A DNA stretch of 64,000 nucleotides from Populus alba (GCF_005239225.2 NC_133299.1:12776967-12840966); one strand, 5' to 3'; positions 28,851-41,339 are shown, counted from the stretch's first letter. A program made the numbers and translations. The notes: generated from the letters alone by a model not told the origin.

Positions 28851-30265
28851 TCATATTACAAGATCAAATATTTTAATTTTAATTATGTTTTGATCAAATA
28901 TTGATTTATTTAATTAAATATGTGTATATGTATTTCAATTTATGATTTAATTTTTATATATATAAAAAAAAACACGTTAGAAAAGTTTGTATATTTATTT
29001 ATTTTATTGAAAAACAAATTACTCGACTTGTGCCAAAACACAAATCAAATAGTTAGTTTTGACAATTATGCACCCTAGTCCAAAACTTAATTTTTTTTAC
29101 ATATCAATCCATGGAAAAACAACATAGGACAAATAAACAATTTTGTTAACCACAATCCAACAATAAAAAAGATCAAGTCAATAACTTCATCGTTTTTAGA
29201 GGAGTTCAGTGACAATGTTTCTTGGTAAACATGCTTGCAAGTAGATTGAGCTCTTATAGAGTTTTTAAATTTGATTGTTTTTGCTATTTTAAGTGATTTA
29301 GATTTGAAAATGAGTTTATCAAGGTTGTTGGGGTATTTTCATGTGAAAGGAGTTGGAAAATGAGTTTTTAATATCCAAAAACTTGAACTTTGATTTTTCA
29401 ACTATCTCCATGGTGTTCAAGGAGCTAAGTAAAGAGATCTCTGTGTTAACCTCTGAAATTAAAAATGCTGCCAAAGAGTTCCTTGTAACAGCCCACTAGC
29501 AATATTCTTATGTTTTTTAATATATTTGCGTTGAATTATTATTTTTTTTTAAAAAATCAAGATTTGCTTTTATGATTATGTTAAGATGTTGTCCAGAAAA
29601 ACAAAATTTCTAATACAAAATTACCAAAAACAATTGATCTCGTTAATAGATAAAGAGGTTTTATATAGCACAATTTTTTTTTAATGTTTGTTTTTTTTTA
29701 TTAAATGAATAACATAGAAGAATAAAAAAAAATAGAGGTAACAAATATTAATAACAAAAATAAAAGGTATACTAGCAATTTTTTCTCTCAAGAAAATCCA
29801 AATTATTACTCTTTATATATATAAAAAATGTCACTATATAAATAAATAAACAAAACTTTAAAAGCTCACTGTAGAACATGGCCAGTTGTCTTGATCTAGT
29901 CTTTTGTTAATATTAATCTCTTTTTAAAAAATTATTTGCACATAGAAACATCGATCATGCTTCAAATTTTGAATTTACAATAGAATTTTTCTTACATTGA
30001 CATTGGTTACACATTTCTTTTACATCATATCCACAGCAAATCGAGACCAGCAAACTAGCAATAACTAATGAAGGGCTTGGTTTCACAGCTAAGAAGGACG
30101 CTCTTTACCCCTGAATTTGCCTAAAATATAATCTCTCAGAGGCATTGAAAGAAAACTCACAAATTTCATTATTTATTAAAAAAAATGTCGCAGGTAACGC
30201 CAACATCTCCAACTTTATGATCACTGTTATATTCAATTTCACGCCTGCATTTTCTCAACTATTAT
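28850..30265. other. Intergenic, no gene recognised
   Basis: AT-rich sequence with no ORF I can support. Confidence 0.3.
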
Positions 30266-30279
30266 ATATCATCGGGTTT

Positions 30280-30500
30280 GTGCATATATGCATCAAGTTC
30301 ACAGTCAAAGTCTGATTCTCTCCATAACACGATCAGGAGAAAAATGCCGAGGTTTCAAGTCGTCTAACACCATGATCTCAAAAACAAGCTGTCCTACTCA
30401 TGTTGCTCACAAAGGTCAGGCATCTTCAACAACTCCTTGCATGTTTTGTATCTTGTCTCATGCCAGAGCTTCTTGCGGAGAACTTCAGAAAGACTAAAAT
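30280..30500 (-). pseudogene. Unidentified coding-like fragment
   Basis: On the minus strand a frame reads VLRKKLWHETRYKTCKELL to a stop, then a second frame reads KPRHFSPDRVMERIRL. Codon-like composition and the switch of frame suggest a decayed exon. I do not recognise the family. The plus-strand 69-residue frame over the same bases is less convincing. Confidence 0.25.
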
Positions 30501-31221
30501 CGGATGCAAATTTTTAGTTCGGGATAGTTACATAGTCAGAGATATCTCGGGGTGAATATGATCAGTTCTTAACCAAATTATCATACTCAACAGACAACCA
30601 ACCAAACGATAATTACATATTAGCAACTACAAATCGAGATTTGTTTAATATTTTATTGAATACATTCTCAATTGGCTTTCAAGAAAATATCTTTCTTACC
30701 ACTAACATCTTCTACTGGGTAGAGAGCATGGAAGATGGGAGGGGGGGGGGGGATTTGAGTTCCTGGGAACAAAAATGGTGTCTTTAAATTCTATAATTAG
30801 CAAATATACAGTCGCACAATCTGAGATCAAAAGTTCAGATTGCTAGTACATGAAAAGATGAGTTAAATAGAGCAACAAGAAAATGTCAGCGCTGAAAACA
30901 CCAATTGCCCATTTCAAGTCGCCAACAAAAAGGTTTCCATTACACTATTTTCCTATGAGCATGCACAGACCATATACATATTCCATGGGCCGTAATCAGA
31001 TAACATGGCAAAAGACTATTCTTTCTCCATTCTACTGTTGCCAATCCTAAGAAATACGTATCCTTGTAAAATTCAAGGGCAAAAAATGAACACAAAGGCT
31101 AACACATACCAGTGAGATATCCTGAAAGCCACCAATTACAGCAGCTGCAGATCATCGGATTCTTTAGTATCTGAGAAAACCCAGTGCCATTTTAACTTCA
31201 ATAATACTAAACTAGCACACA
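30501..31221 (-). other. 3' flank of the BTB gene
   Basis: Genic-looking sequence, probably partly 3' UTR of the minus-strand gene that ends at 31222. It contains a G14 homopolymer near 30741-30754. No ORF is supported. Confidence 0.35.
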
Positions 31222-32610
31222 CTAAACCAAAATTGCACCAGAAAAATAAGAACTTTCCCACACTTCAATGCCCTCAACATTTTCCCTACTAACAAACAAC
31301 CTATCTCCGCCCCCTTCAATTTTTCTGATCACCCCTCTGTTTGAATCCTCCACTTTACCCACAAAATTTCTCCTATACAACCCCTCTCCAACTCCGTTAT
31401 TCTCGTTTGACCAAACCTCTAAACTCCCATCTCTTCCTACAAAAACCTGGCTCTTGTAACAATGGAGCACACTATTACTTGCACCACCAATAAATCTCAT
31501 GCTAGGGTTCTTCTCGTTAATATAGACCCACGGATCATTCCCTAACTTGCGCAAATCTGCCATTGCTAAATCACCAGACTTCGAGCAGACTTTAAACAAC
31601 GTCAACCCACCCACGTCAACATCCACGTCCGCAAACGAATCTCCGAACCTGCTGCTTCGTCCCGAACCTGGCTCACTCGTCTCCCAAATCACATCACCAT
31701 TCCGTGGGTCCCACATTCTAATATATCCTGAATAACCAAACGCCCCACATGTAATCGCCGATCCGATTAATGCCCCGGTCTCCGGAAGCCACGTCAGCTT
31801 CCCGGGGACCGTGTTCTTGGAAGCGCTCCCCGATTGTCTCGTGATCTCTGATGAGATCTGAAGCGTTGATTTGTCTATTAATAGTATGCAGTTCTCTCTG
31901 TGTGGACAGTCAAAGGAGGCAAAGATTTGACTTGATGAGTCAGCGATTGAGCTGACTCGCGCTTTGTAGATTCTCGGATCGGTCGAGTCAGTCCAGTGAA
32001 TTGACTCGATGTAACGCGCGGTGGAGAAATTGTAGAAATGGATCCCCGCAGTGGATTCTGAACCGACGGCGGCGACATCGGGCCATACGTGGCGGATAGA
32101 GGTGATATCTTCGAGGTGCGTACGGACTGTGGAGAGGTGGGTTAAGTTGTGATCGTAGAAGGAGATTTGGCCACCGTGAGCAGTGCAGACAGAGCCGTCG
32201 TCCGCTGCCGCGGTGAATGAGGATACGAGGCCGTCAGAGGCGGGGCAGATGGTGGAGACGATTGAAGCATCAATTCCAGAGAGAGGAGGAGGAGAGATGG
32301 CGTCGCGGATGTGCGAATCAATGCCGTAGTAGAGAGCCTCGTCGGCGAGTTCTTGCTTAGAGAAACGGCGTGCAGTGGAGGGGAGACGGTTGGAGCGGAG
32401 TAGAGAAAGGAGGACGGAGAAAATCTCCGGGTCTCGGTCAATGAAAATCGGGTCATGGCTAGGTCGGGTCGAGAGAGTGGATAAGAGTGAATCTGGACCA
32501 CCCGATTGCAGTGTGGATATTGTGGTTTCAAAAAGCTTGCCCCCAACGTTGAGCTTGATACGATCGCTGGGGAGGGTGTTCGCTGTAGAATTGGAAGTTT
32601 CGTTTTCCAT
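31222..32610 (-). CDS. BTB/POZ (T1-type) protein with C-terminal WD40-like region
   Basis: An intact single-exon ORF of 462 residues. Residues about 17-105 form a potassium-channel-tetramerisation type BTB domain: [45 protein letters not shown]. Residues about 115-460 contain beta-propeller-like repeats ([48 protein letters not shown]). This matches a plant family of BTB proteins with WD40/YVTN-like C-termini. By family analogy it may act as a substrate adaptor for a CUL3 ubiquitin ligase; that is inference. The ATG is followed by [11 protein letters not shown] and preceded by a short leader with a GGA/TCC tract. Length and domain order look complete, and many antisense frames overlap it without support. 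Confidence 0.92.
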   Translation of the reverse strand: MENETSNSTANTLPSDRIKLNVGGKLFETTISTLQSGGPDSLLSTLSTRPSHDPIFIDRDPEIFSVLLSLLRSNRLPSTARRFSKQELADEALYYGIDSHIRDAISPPPLSGIDASIVSTICPASDGLVSSFTAAADDGSVCTAHGGQISFYDHNLTHLSTVRTHLEDITSIRHVWPDVAAVGSESTAGIHFYNFSTARYIESIHWTDSTDPRIYKARVSSIADSSSQIFASFDCPHRENCILLIDKSTLQISSEITRQSGSASKNTVPGKLTWLPETGALIGSAITCGAFGYSGYIRMWDPRNGDVIWETSEPGSGRSSRFGDSFADVDVDVGGLTLFKVCSKSGDLAMADLRKLGNDPWVYINEKNPSMRFIGGASNSVLHCYKSQVFVGRDGSLEVWSNENNGVGEGLYRRNFVGKVEDSNRGVIRKIEGGGDRLFVSRENVEGIEVWESSYFSGAILV

Positions 32611-32635
32611 ATATGAGAGAGGTTGACAACAGTAG

Positions 32636-32661
32636 AGGAGGAGGAGGAGGAGGAGGGCGGG
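32636..32661. repeat. (GGA)n tract in BTB gene leader
   Basis: Eight to nine GGA units on the plus strand (TCC on the coding strand), about 25-50 bp upstream of the start codon. Pyrimidine-rich leaders are common in plant genes. Confidence 0.85.
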
Positions 32662-32759
32662 TCTGGGAAGGGAAGAGATGGAGGGCTGAGTAGGAATTGA
32701 CTGAAATGCCCTTGCTCACAGCTCTGTTGTCTGCAAGGAATAATGAAGTGGTAAATGGC

Positions 32760-33075
32760 TGGTTTGTTGAATTTTTATAACATATTTGGATAAACCAGAT
32801 AAGTACAAAAATGAGAACCTATTTAGGCGCAAAGAACTTGTAAAAGGGTTAATTACTATGATGGTGTGTCCTCAACTGCTAATTATCCATAACAAGTAGT
32901 TCAAGTTGGGCTAGAAAGGTAAATAAGAGGAAAGATGATAAGAATGTCTTGTATAATTCAGCAAAATCAGATGTGGCTTCTTAGAACCAGAACCAGGAGC
33001 TGAGCTCAAGAGAACAAATGCATTAATCCTCTAATAAGAAGAAAGTGATGAATGTTGAAACATGCAGACACATTC
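32760..33075. other. BTB upstream region, no other gene
   Basis: Promoter side of the minus-strand BTB gene. I see no clear TATA element. Confidence 0.3.
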
Positions 33076-33079
33076 AAAA

Positions 33080-33189
33080 TGATACATCCTTCAAGTTCAT
33101 CGCAGCAGCTGATGAGTTCTTGGATGCCTTCCTTGCCTGATGTATCCTTCAAGTTCATCGCAGGAGTAACTTTCCCATCATAATCCCTG
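33080..33189 (-). pseudogene. LETM1-like EF-hand exon remnant
   Basis: The minus strand reads DYDGKVTPAMNLKDTSGKEG then IQELIS, close to the C-terminal EF-hand part of plant LETM1-like mitochondrial ion-exchange proteins. About six residues are missing after KVTP. A TGCAG precedes the exon, fitting an old splice acceptor. A small tandem duplication repeats GCGATGAACTTGAAGGAT inside the fragment and wrecks its end. No flanking exon is recognisable in the expected place. Confidence 0.55.
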
Positions 33190-34250
33190 CATACAAGTAG
33201 GATTACTGGATGTTAGTGTCATCACAGGATGGAGTTCATAAACCATCTTATTCCCTGTATTTGCATCCCTCTGCTTCATACTAGCCACCAACACTGATTT
33301 CTGAGACATTTCTTGGACCCCTTGTCCCTTTCGACTCCAAGACGACCACTACTTTCCTTGAAGAAGTCATTTGTTAATTATCTTCTTAATCTCTTAGTAA
33401 GAATACCTTACAGGCATGAGATTGTCATTACTCTGCAAGAACTCTTCAATGGTGTCACAACATTGATAGTGGATTAAGTGACCTTTCGATTATTTAATGG
33501 AGACAATATTTATGGTAATTTAATAAATGAGTTAATGACATTGTTATAAAACTCGTCTTGGCTCTGTAATTCTTCAACCTGTTAACCGTTGAAGAAAACT
33601 TCTTCTTTTACCTTTAAAACAATTAGAAGTGCCTGCGAGTAACTCACCATACTGATAACCTTTACTGGAAAAGAACAGGGCTTGAACATCAAAAGAAAAC
33701 AACGTCGTTTTGGCTTCAAACATACAACGAAAGCTGTTGTTTTGCCCATGTTTTGCCCCAATCACTGCTTTTAATTGATCACCCGCGGATGAAAATCACA
33801 TGTTAATTTCCAACACATCACCTAATTCTCTCCTTGACGAGTCAAGCAAAACGGGTTGGTGACCAGCACTTAAGCCTGTTTCCATTCCAGATTAATCAGG
33901 GCAATTTTCAAGGATTCGGTTTTTATGGAGTCGGTAATTGTTTTCTTTCATAAAAGGAGTGATATGCTCCCATGAATTCATTTCACTTATGGGTGTTTTT
34001 GTTTGTATAAAAAGAAGAATAATGAGAGAATGAAATTGATTTCTTTTTGAAGAGATGTTTAGAAAAAGTTCCAATTTGATTGATCCTGATGAAACCAGCT
34101 TCACTAAAATCAAAATTCTCTGTGTAAAAAAGCTTGCATTAAAATTATGAGGACTTTTCCTCAGTAAACCAACCAACACAGGATAATCTCGGGTTCATAA
34201 AATCTGGTTGATGATCTAAGCTTGCATCCTGTTTGCTTCAAGTTGCAGTA
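33190..34250. other. Intergenic, possible decayed element
   Basis: No conserved frame. The minus-strand sequence just upstream of the LETM1-like piece may contain further worn exon sequence, but I cannot align it. Confidence 0.25.
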
Positions 34251-34254
34251 GTTT

Positions 34255-34720
34255 CTTTGCTCCTTTCTTTCCTTCCACGCCTCTGCTTGCTGCGTGAATT
34301 TGTGTTTAGGGATTAGGGTCAGTAAAAGATGTTTGAGCTTTAGGTGGATCTGGGTTTTGTATGATAATGGGCTAATGTGGGACTTCTTTTGGACCGTTCA
34401 GCTTGGACCTTGGGCCTTGTGTGATGGGCTATGGGCCAAGGAACTAGTCTGTGGGTTAGTGTTTTCAGGTTTCAATGTACACTAGGCTGGGCTTAGGCTT
34501 TCCTTGGTAAATGTTGATGAGTTTCTGGCTATGGTTTTGATTATTTGGGCTGGTTGGTTTTGGGCTGTATTCATGGGTTTGATGGGTTAGGGTCTAGCGT
34601 ACTCACGTTCATATATAAGAAGAAACCATGAAATTACTGTAGTCTTGTGCTAGTGCTGTGCTTATACCGGGTCATATAAACTCAATGCTCCAATTTTTAC
34701 AAAACTCTAGCCTCAAAAGG
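34255..34720 (+). repeat. GGGCTTGGGCC-rich dispersed repeat
   Basis: A G/T-rich patch with many GGGCT, TGGGCC and GGGTTAG phrases, followed by CATATATAAGAAG. It resembles an LTR promoter region, but no ends can be placed. Non-coding. Confidence 0.3.
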
Positions 34721-36470
34721 CTCTAAGGTCTCACTCATCATCACCTTTTTTATGTGTCAAGTCTATAGAAGACCAAGCAAGTTGGCAAATCATTCAAGTC
34801 AAATGTATTTATCTTTTTTGTTTTTATTTTTGTTTTCTCGGATTAATCAGTTATTCGATTTTTTTACTACCACTAGTTACAATGACTCTCACTAACAAAG
34901 TAACATCATGCTTGAAACCATGAAAGCTAAAAACCCATAGGACAAAATATCATGGACATAGAACATATTGGTTATATTTTCTAGCAAATTAAAAAAGATC
35001 CACGTGCATAATAAATCAAACTTATATGGCATAAATCAGCTCTAACCATGACAAATCAAAGGAATATTAGATGTAGAATTATAATATACAGAGCTATTTT
35101 TGCAAGCAGAAGTATCCATAACAAAAATTGGAGGATTCAATATTGGATTTACACAAATTATGAAAATTAATACAAAAATGCCTATTCACCAGAGTTATTG
35201 TACCAACCAAAATTAAATGGAGAGTAATCCTTGTTGTTGAACTTGTATTTGATTAAAGAACGATGAGAAATAGAGAAGCAACCATCCTTTTGAGTATGAG
35301 CATCAACAATTTCAAACTCAACATAATATCTTACCTTCTTCAAGTATGAAGTTGGAGAATTGTGCAAGTTCATATTTTTTTATGGCTACAACTTCTGAGA
35401 TTCTATTGGTGTTTAATCAAAAAGATTTTAATCAATAAAGATACAACTTTATAATATCTTACCTTCTTTAAGTATGAAGTTGCAAAACATTTTTATTCCA
35501 GAAATTTTATTTTTACTCTAAATTTATTAATTAAATATTTAATAAATATTAAAAATATTTTTTTTTTAATATTAAATATATTTATATATAAAAAATTAAT
35601 ATTACATATAACTAACTGATTAACTATTTAAGAAAGGGGAAGCCAGCTATATGCTCAGTTGCTAATTAAGAAAAAATTAACATGGGGAGACATGCGGCCT
35701 AAAACATACAGAAGAAATTAGTGCTCCCTGCTAATTAAGAAGAATTTTGCATTCCGTACTCTTCGATTCACTTGATGTTTTTTTATGGAGTTCTCTGCTT
35801 GTTAGTGCATGAATATGCTTATTACACTGACCTTTACATTAAATTGTTTTCAAGTCGACACTATTTTAGGGTATAAAATATGCAAATCAAACTTGAACTA
35901 CTAAAGGAGATTGACAAAATAGCATATTTGAGAAATAATTAGGACTTAATTGATAAAATATATAGATTTGGGATGTAATTCTGAATTGATTAAAATTATG
36001 TTTTTTTTTTTAAAAAAAAAACCTTACGAGGGAATTGAATCTTCCAAATTTCTGTCAGAAATGGAAGGGCATAAAAAAAATAAAAAAAGAATAAATCGGT
36101 GACGTGGGAAAAGGGAGGAAAGTTTGGAAAATTACAGAAAACGGGTGTATAAACTTAATTAATCATGTAGAAAAGAAAAGAAGAATATATATATATATAT
36201 ATATATATTCTTCTTTAAAGAAGGAAAGGGAAATCCAAAAGCCGCCAAATCAAAAACCCTCAAGTCAATAGAAGGCGGTAGCTAGGGACTCTTCATTTTG
36301 AATTTTCCAAGTCAATACATAGGAGAAAACATGGGGGTGGAGAATTTGGACGCTTCAAGCTACAATTCTTCATTGTCAAGGTCCCACCACGCTAACTTCA
36401 CAGCCCCGGTAATAAGTAGAAGACAATAGCTAGAGGAATGAGCGGCCTAAAACTCCAATTAACCAACAAA
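34721..36470. other. Intergenic, AT-rich, with an (AT)n tract
   Basis: A minus-strand frame at 35182-35373 (63 codons, with VEFEIVDAHTQKDGCFSI and a NNKDYSPFNFGWYN motif) has coding-like composition but no recognised family. An (AT)n run flanked by AAGA and TCTT lies at 36185-36208. Confidence 0.3.
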
Positions 36471-36477
36471 ATAAAAG

Positions 36478-37053
36478 TCCTAATAACATCGATTAAAGCA
36501 TATTAGCTAGTAAAACAATTTAATGTCCCTTTATAATAGGATAGCATCAATTAAGTATTTTTATCACATTTTAATATGATAATTACATCATTAATATCTT
36601 GCATGCTTGCTCCTAGAAAAACTAAAAAAATTCCAACATATTCATGTTGATTATGTGAAAGATAAATGTGTTGCTTAGAAATCTAGCAAAAAAGAATATT
36701 TTCATATGAGATGAGCTGCTTAAATTATCAATCTTGTTAAATAAAATGGATTGGGTGAACTAGGTTATTTGATAAAGCGAGCTCGAAAGCCAGACGCAAG
36801 ATATGTAAGAGGCTAGGTGTCAAGATTGAGCCTAGATGTTAGTACTTGGTAGAAATCTACGTCTATTATGTTAATACTTAATTAAAAATAATCAAAGATG
36901 AAATGGCACTTCAAGGTAAATAATTAAAGTCCTAATAACATCAATTAAAGCATATTACCTAGAAAAACAATTTAATATCACTTTATAATAGGATAACATC
37001 AATTAAGTATTTTTATAACAATTTAATAGGATAATTACATCATTAATATCTTC
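36478..37053 (+). repeat. Pair of 125-bp direct repeats
   Basis: Copy 1 (about 36478-36603) and copy 2 (about 36930-37053) share AAAGTCCTAATAACATC, ATTAAAGCATATTA, CTTTATAATAGGATA and TTACATCATTAATATCTT with roughly 90% agreement. The spacer of about 325 bp is unique. The layout recalls a tiny terminal-repeat retroelement, but TG...CA ends and primer sites are not evident. Confidence 0.65.
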
Positions 37054-37059
37054 AATATA

Positions 37060-38115
37060 TGTTTCTTAACATAAAACATCAACATAATCTATAATTTATT
37101 AATTTACATGTTTTGGTGAAACCAGAAATCCTTTAAATTTTTTTTTCACATAGGAAAAAAACAAAGTTTTCACAATGTTTATAAAATAGTTAATTAAAAA
37201 GTTAAAATTGAGTTCAAAGGGATCCCAAAATCTTAGATGGGAAAGGTCTTAGGAAAATGAGTTTTGAGGTTAAACAAACGTGCTCGTCTAGCCCAACTCG
37301 TATTCAAGTATAGGTTATTCAAGTATAGGTTTATATTTATTATAAAATAATAATTTGGGTAAAAAAAACATTATTTTTTTTGTAAACTAGGACTTGGACT
37401 TGGGTATGGTCCCTAAAGAACTATTTATTACAACATGTTGTTTGTCTAGTTCAACTCATAAATGTTATTAATCTCTTCCAAAAGCTTTTGTTCCAAATGT
37501 TATTAATCCCTAAATAATTTTTCATTTTAAAGAATATAGATTTATGGCACTATGCTCAAATTAAATTCTTGATTTGTGGTATATAGTTAATCAAATATTG
37601 ATAATATAGGAATTAATTTTGATTATTGCCAGGATTAATTCTTCAATATTTTTTAGCTTTCAAAATCAGCTATAAAAAGAAGATGAATGAAGAGTTTTCA
37701 ACAATGTTTTTATATTTTAATGCACTCCTTCTCATCTCACATTTTAGTGTTTTCTTCTTTTTGTATGCTTTGATTTTCCTTCCGAATCTAGAATTTATAT
37801 TCTTGTTGAGAGATATTTAAATTATATAATCTTTGGTTTAAAGATTTTTTTAAAAATACATCTAAATCAGAGTGATGGGGATAGAATCTAAAAACATATA
37901 TTAAAAAAAATCCTAATTGTACAAGTGCAGAGCAATAAAGCTTTAATAACAAAATATTCATCATTAACAAAATTAAATATTTCATAACTTTAGAGTGTTT
38001 CAACAAGTAACTTTTTTGTTTTAATTTAAACATATTTATTTTTGTTGTTAATAGATATACTAGGACTTTAATTTTATATCAATAACAATTTAAATAAATG
38101 CTTAATATACATGTT
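37060..38115. other. Intergenic, AT-rich
   Basis: No gene or clear repeat family recognised. Confidence 0.25.
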
Positions 38116-38117
38116 TG

Positions 38118-38295
38118 TAATCTTTGGCTCCGTTCAGGACCTTCTGGAAAGTGAATTCCGGGGAAAGTGAATTCCTGAAAAATAAATTTCGGGAAAGTAT
38201 TTTTCGATGTTTGGTAGTGTTATGAAAAATGAACTGGAAAACAATTTCCAGTGTTTGGTGTATTATGAAAAATGAACTCTTCCTACATTTGTTAA
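38118..38295 (+). repeat. MITE-like fragment with GGAAAGTGAATTCC motifs
   Basis: GGCTCCGTTC opens the fragment. Repeated GGAAAGTGAATTCC, TTTTTCGATGTTTGGTAG and AACAATTTCCAGTGTTTGGT follow. The same order occurs in reverse at 7.6-7.8 kb. It lies about 370 bp upstream of the UGT74 start. Confidence 0.55.
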
Positions 38296-38565
38296 AAAAA
38301 ATAGCCAGTGCAATCATCCAGTGCAATTATCAAAAAAGCGGTGGCCTTTGGTCGTCAAATATTAGAGAAGCTGAATTCCTGAAATTCAAATCAAAGACGT
38401 CCTTTGTTCAACAGGAGTTCCTTGACTGTAGTGTAGTGCTAAAAAATAAAGAAAAAAAATTGAGTAGCCTCCAAGCTTTGTAAACTTGGTTACCACGTTT
38501 GTTCCTTCCTTGTCTGCCAAGTGGTTTGACCATGACTAAGGTCCACTCCTACAATTTGGATACAG

Positions 38566-38567
<2 letters not shown>

Positions 38568-38612
<45 letters not shown>
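38568..38612. repeat. (AT)n microsatellite in UGT74 promoter
   Basis: About 22 AT units end 47 bp before the ATG of the UGT gene. The tract may double as the TATA region. Confidence 0.9.
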
Positions 38613-38614
<2 letters not shown>

Positions 38615-38659
38615 ACAGGAGAATGGAAGGCAAATAGACAGGTTTGGGTAGAGAAATTA

Positions 38660-40315
38660 ATGGAGAAGCAAGAAAGACAGAGTAAGTGTCATGTACTGGC
38701 CCTACCCATTCCTGCTCAGGGTCACATTAACCCTATGATGCAATTCTCCAAGCGTCTTGCCTCCAAAGGACTCCACGTCACAATAGTGATCTTCTCGAGC
38801 AAGGTGACCAAGCATACCCGCCGACTTGGCTCCGTCGAAGTTGTGACCGTAGATTTTGTTAGTTATGAAGGCAAGCTTTCCTCCGATGACTACTCAAAAC
38901 AATTCCGAGCTGCGGTGACACGAAAATTGCCAGAACTCGTTGCAGAACTAAACAATTCTTCTGGGCATCCAATAAGTTGCCTTCTGTATGACTCCCACTT
39001 GCCTTGGCTTCTAGACACAGCTAGACAGCTTGGCCTCGCTGGGGCTTCGCTCTTCACACAGTCATGTGCTGTTGACAATGTCTACTACAACGTTCATGAG
39101 ATGCAGCTAAAGATTCCACCAGAGGAGTTGCTGGTAACAGTTTCACGTTTGCCAGCACTTTCACCACTAGAGATTACCGATCTACCATCATTCGTGCAAG
39201 GTATGGATTCAGAATCAGAATATTCATTTCTACTGAACCATGTGGTCGGTCAGTTTTCGAATTTCAGGGAAGCTGATTGGATCTTTGTCAACACTTTCAG
39301 CACCCTGGAGGAAGAGGTACCACTAAAGATCTCCTCTATATATGAAATATATGTCTTGATCTTAGTACATATATAAATTTTAACAAAGAAAACAAATGTA
39401 CAATCAAACAAGCAACTAGTCAACAATTGATTGACAAGCAAGCAACATATACGAGAGCAGCAATGCTTCAAATTCCTATTTAAATTCTTTGTTCTTTGTA
39501 CGTAAGATGATACCATATACTCCTTTTACTTCTGTGGCACTCAAAATTTTGTTGATTTCGATCAGGCGGTAAACTGGTTGGCAAGCCAAAGGTCAATAAA
39601 GCCAATAGGACCATTGATCCCATCATTTTACTTGGACAGGCAGCTGGAGGACGATAAAGAGTACGGTCCCAGCCTCTTCAAACCCAATCCGGACGGTTGC
39701 AATGAGTGGCTAGATTCAAAGGAAACTGGCTCAGTGGTTTATGTGTCATTTGGAAGCATGGCTGCACTGGGAGACGAGCAAATGGCAGAAATTGCTTGGG
39801 GCCTAAAGAGGAGTGACTGCAACTTCTTGTGGGTAGTCAGAGAATCGGAAAGCAAAAAACTTCCTAGCAACTTTGTGGAGGAGTCATCAGAGAAGGGTCT
39901 GATTGTGACCTGGAGCCCGCAGCTAGAGGTTCTGGCTCACGAGTCTGTTGGTTGCTTCATGACTCATTGTGGGTGGAACTCAACACTCGAGGCGTTGAGC
40001 TTAGGAGTGCCAATGGTGGCAATGCCACACTGGACTGATCAACCAACAAATGCAAAGTGCATTGCCGATGTTTGGCATGTAGGGGTTAGAGTGAAGGAAA
40101 ATGAAAAGGGGATTGTCACTAAAGAAGAGGTAGAAGGGTGTATAAGGGAAGTCATGGAAGGTGAAAGAGGGAATGAGATGAGAAGGAACTCTGATAAATG
40201 GATGAAACTGGCCAAAACAGCAGTGGATGAAGGCGGAAGCTCTGATAAGAATATTACGGAATTTGCAGCACAACTTGCAAGGAAGTTCCATGAAACCAAA
40301 GATTCAAAAGTGTGA
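38660..40315 (+). CDS. UDP-glycosyltransferase, UGT74 type, two exons
   Basis: A family 1 glycosyltransferase that moves glucose from UDP-glucose to small acceptors in the cytosol. Relatives of the UGT74 group act on carboxyl or phenolic groups such as auxins and salicylate (family knowledge; the substrate here is unknown). Exon 1 is 38660-39316 and exon 2 39566-40315. The 249-bp GT-AG intron lies between ..TLEEE and AVNWL, a common position in this family. The protein has 468 residues. Catalytic His22 lies in PAQGHINPM and the partner Asp111 in LLYDSHLPWLLD. The PSPG box spans about 335-378, from WSPQLEVLAHESVG through HCGWNSTLEALSLGVPM to HWTDQ, with the final Gln typical of UDP-glucose users. 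The C-terminus is KFHETKDSKV. All key residues are present, so the gene looks functional. Confidence 0.96.
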
Positions 40316-40800
40316 AAGATAATATGCATGGCCTTAAAACTTGAAAATGCATGTTATTTAGCTGATGTAGTTTGCCTCAATCATAAACTTGATTACACAT
40401 CCAACTAGATCAACACCATATGCAAAAGCATGATTTCTCAATCTGAAGAATAAACTTGCACGAGCAATATTTTATTTCCAAAGGCACGAGATATAACTGT
40501 CACACCCAATATATCGATTTCTTTTCTGTACTGTGTACCTGTATCATTTATATGTTCATCAGAATTCACTTTTACAGCACTAGCAAGCATGTCCAGCTTT
40601 ATCAACGAGCTGGGAAAACCAAGGTTACTCTTATATATATGACCCTAACAGATATGGGTCAGGTATATAGCCCCACGTCAAACAAAATTGCTCAAAAACT
40701 CATCTACGGGTCCTAATCACATTAGATGGCATGCCATTTTATCGTTAAATAAACTATTCGTGAGGTAGGGTACTATCCAGACAGCAGGAGGAAGAATTTG
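40316..40800 (+). other. UGT74 3' flank
   Basis: Probable 3' UTR followed by intergenic sequence. The 86-codon frame at 40456-40716 has no recognisable domain. Confidence 0.3.
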
Positions 40801-40813
40801 AAGGAATATTTTT

Positions 40814-40896
40814 TTACATCTCCCTCTCTTCAGGTGCTTTGGCATCTTCCGTCCACCTGCCTAATTTGACAATGTCTTCCACAAGATTCTTTCCAT
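40814..40896 (-). pseudogene. LETM1-like C-terminal exon remnant
   Basis: After an AG acceptor (97-99 of 40.8 kb) the minus strand reads DGKNLVEDIVKLGRWTEDAK, then APEEREM and a stop at 40816-40814. This matches the C-terminal end of plant LETM1-like proteins (..GKILVEDIVKLG..). It should lie downstream of the EF-hand exon, yet on the minus strand it is 7.6 kb upstream of the relic at 33.1 kb. The two pieces are therefore scrambled or come from separate copies. Confidence 0.55.
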
Positions 40897-41339
40897 CTGT
40901 TCGATTGAAAATGATCTAAGTATCAGTTATACAAGGTAAAAAAGAAAACAATACTAAATTTATCAAATGCTCAACAAAATGACAAGAAGCAGAGAAAAAA
41001 TAAAAGGTAGAAGAAAAGCATCATGGTTAAATTTCTGACCCTTGACAGATTTCCATAAGAAACTCAAAACACCCAATTGGATTGACAAAATTATCTTTTG
41101 ACTAGGTGCTTGGTAAATAAGAGGTATAACAGTGTTCAATTTGGATAGTTTTTAAATTATAATTTATAAATTTCTTTTTCAATTTATAACCGCAAAAATT
41201 ACTATATATTTCAATAAAAGTCCTCAAAATTCAAAATAATAAAAAAAAAATTAGAGGGAGGGGTCAAATTTTCTTATAATTTGTAAATGAAAGTAAATGT
41301 AAAATTAAGTGTTAATTTGATAAAATAATTATATTATTA

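Noticed and set aside
32142..32546. 134-codon minus-strand frame inside the BTB gene
   Set aside because: Alternative-frame shadow; the 462-codon frame has the BTB motifs.
40001..40329. Two 96-codon minus-strand frames under UGT74 exon 2
   Set aside because: Antisense to the PSPG-box exon; no resemblance to any family.
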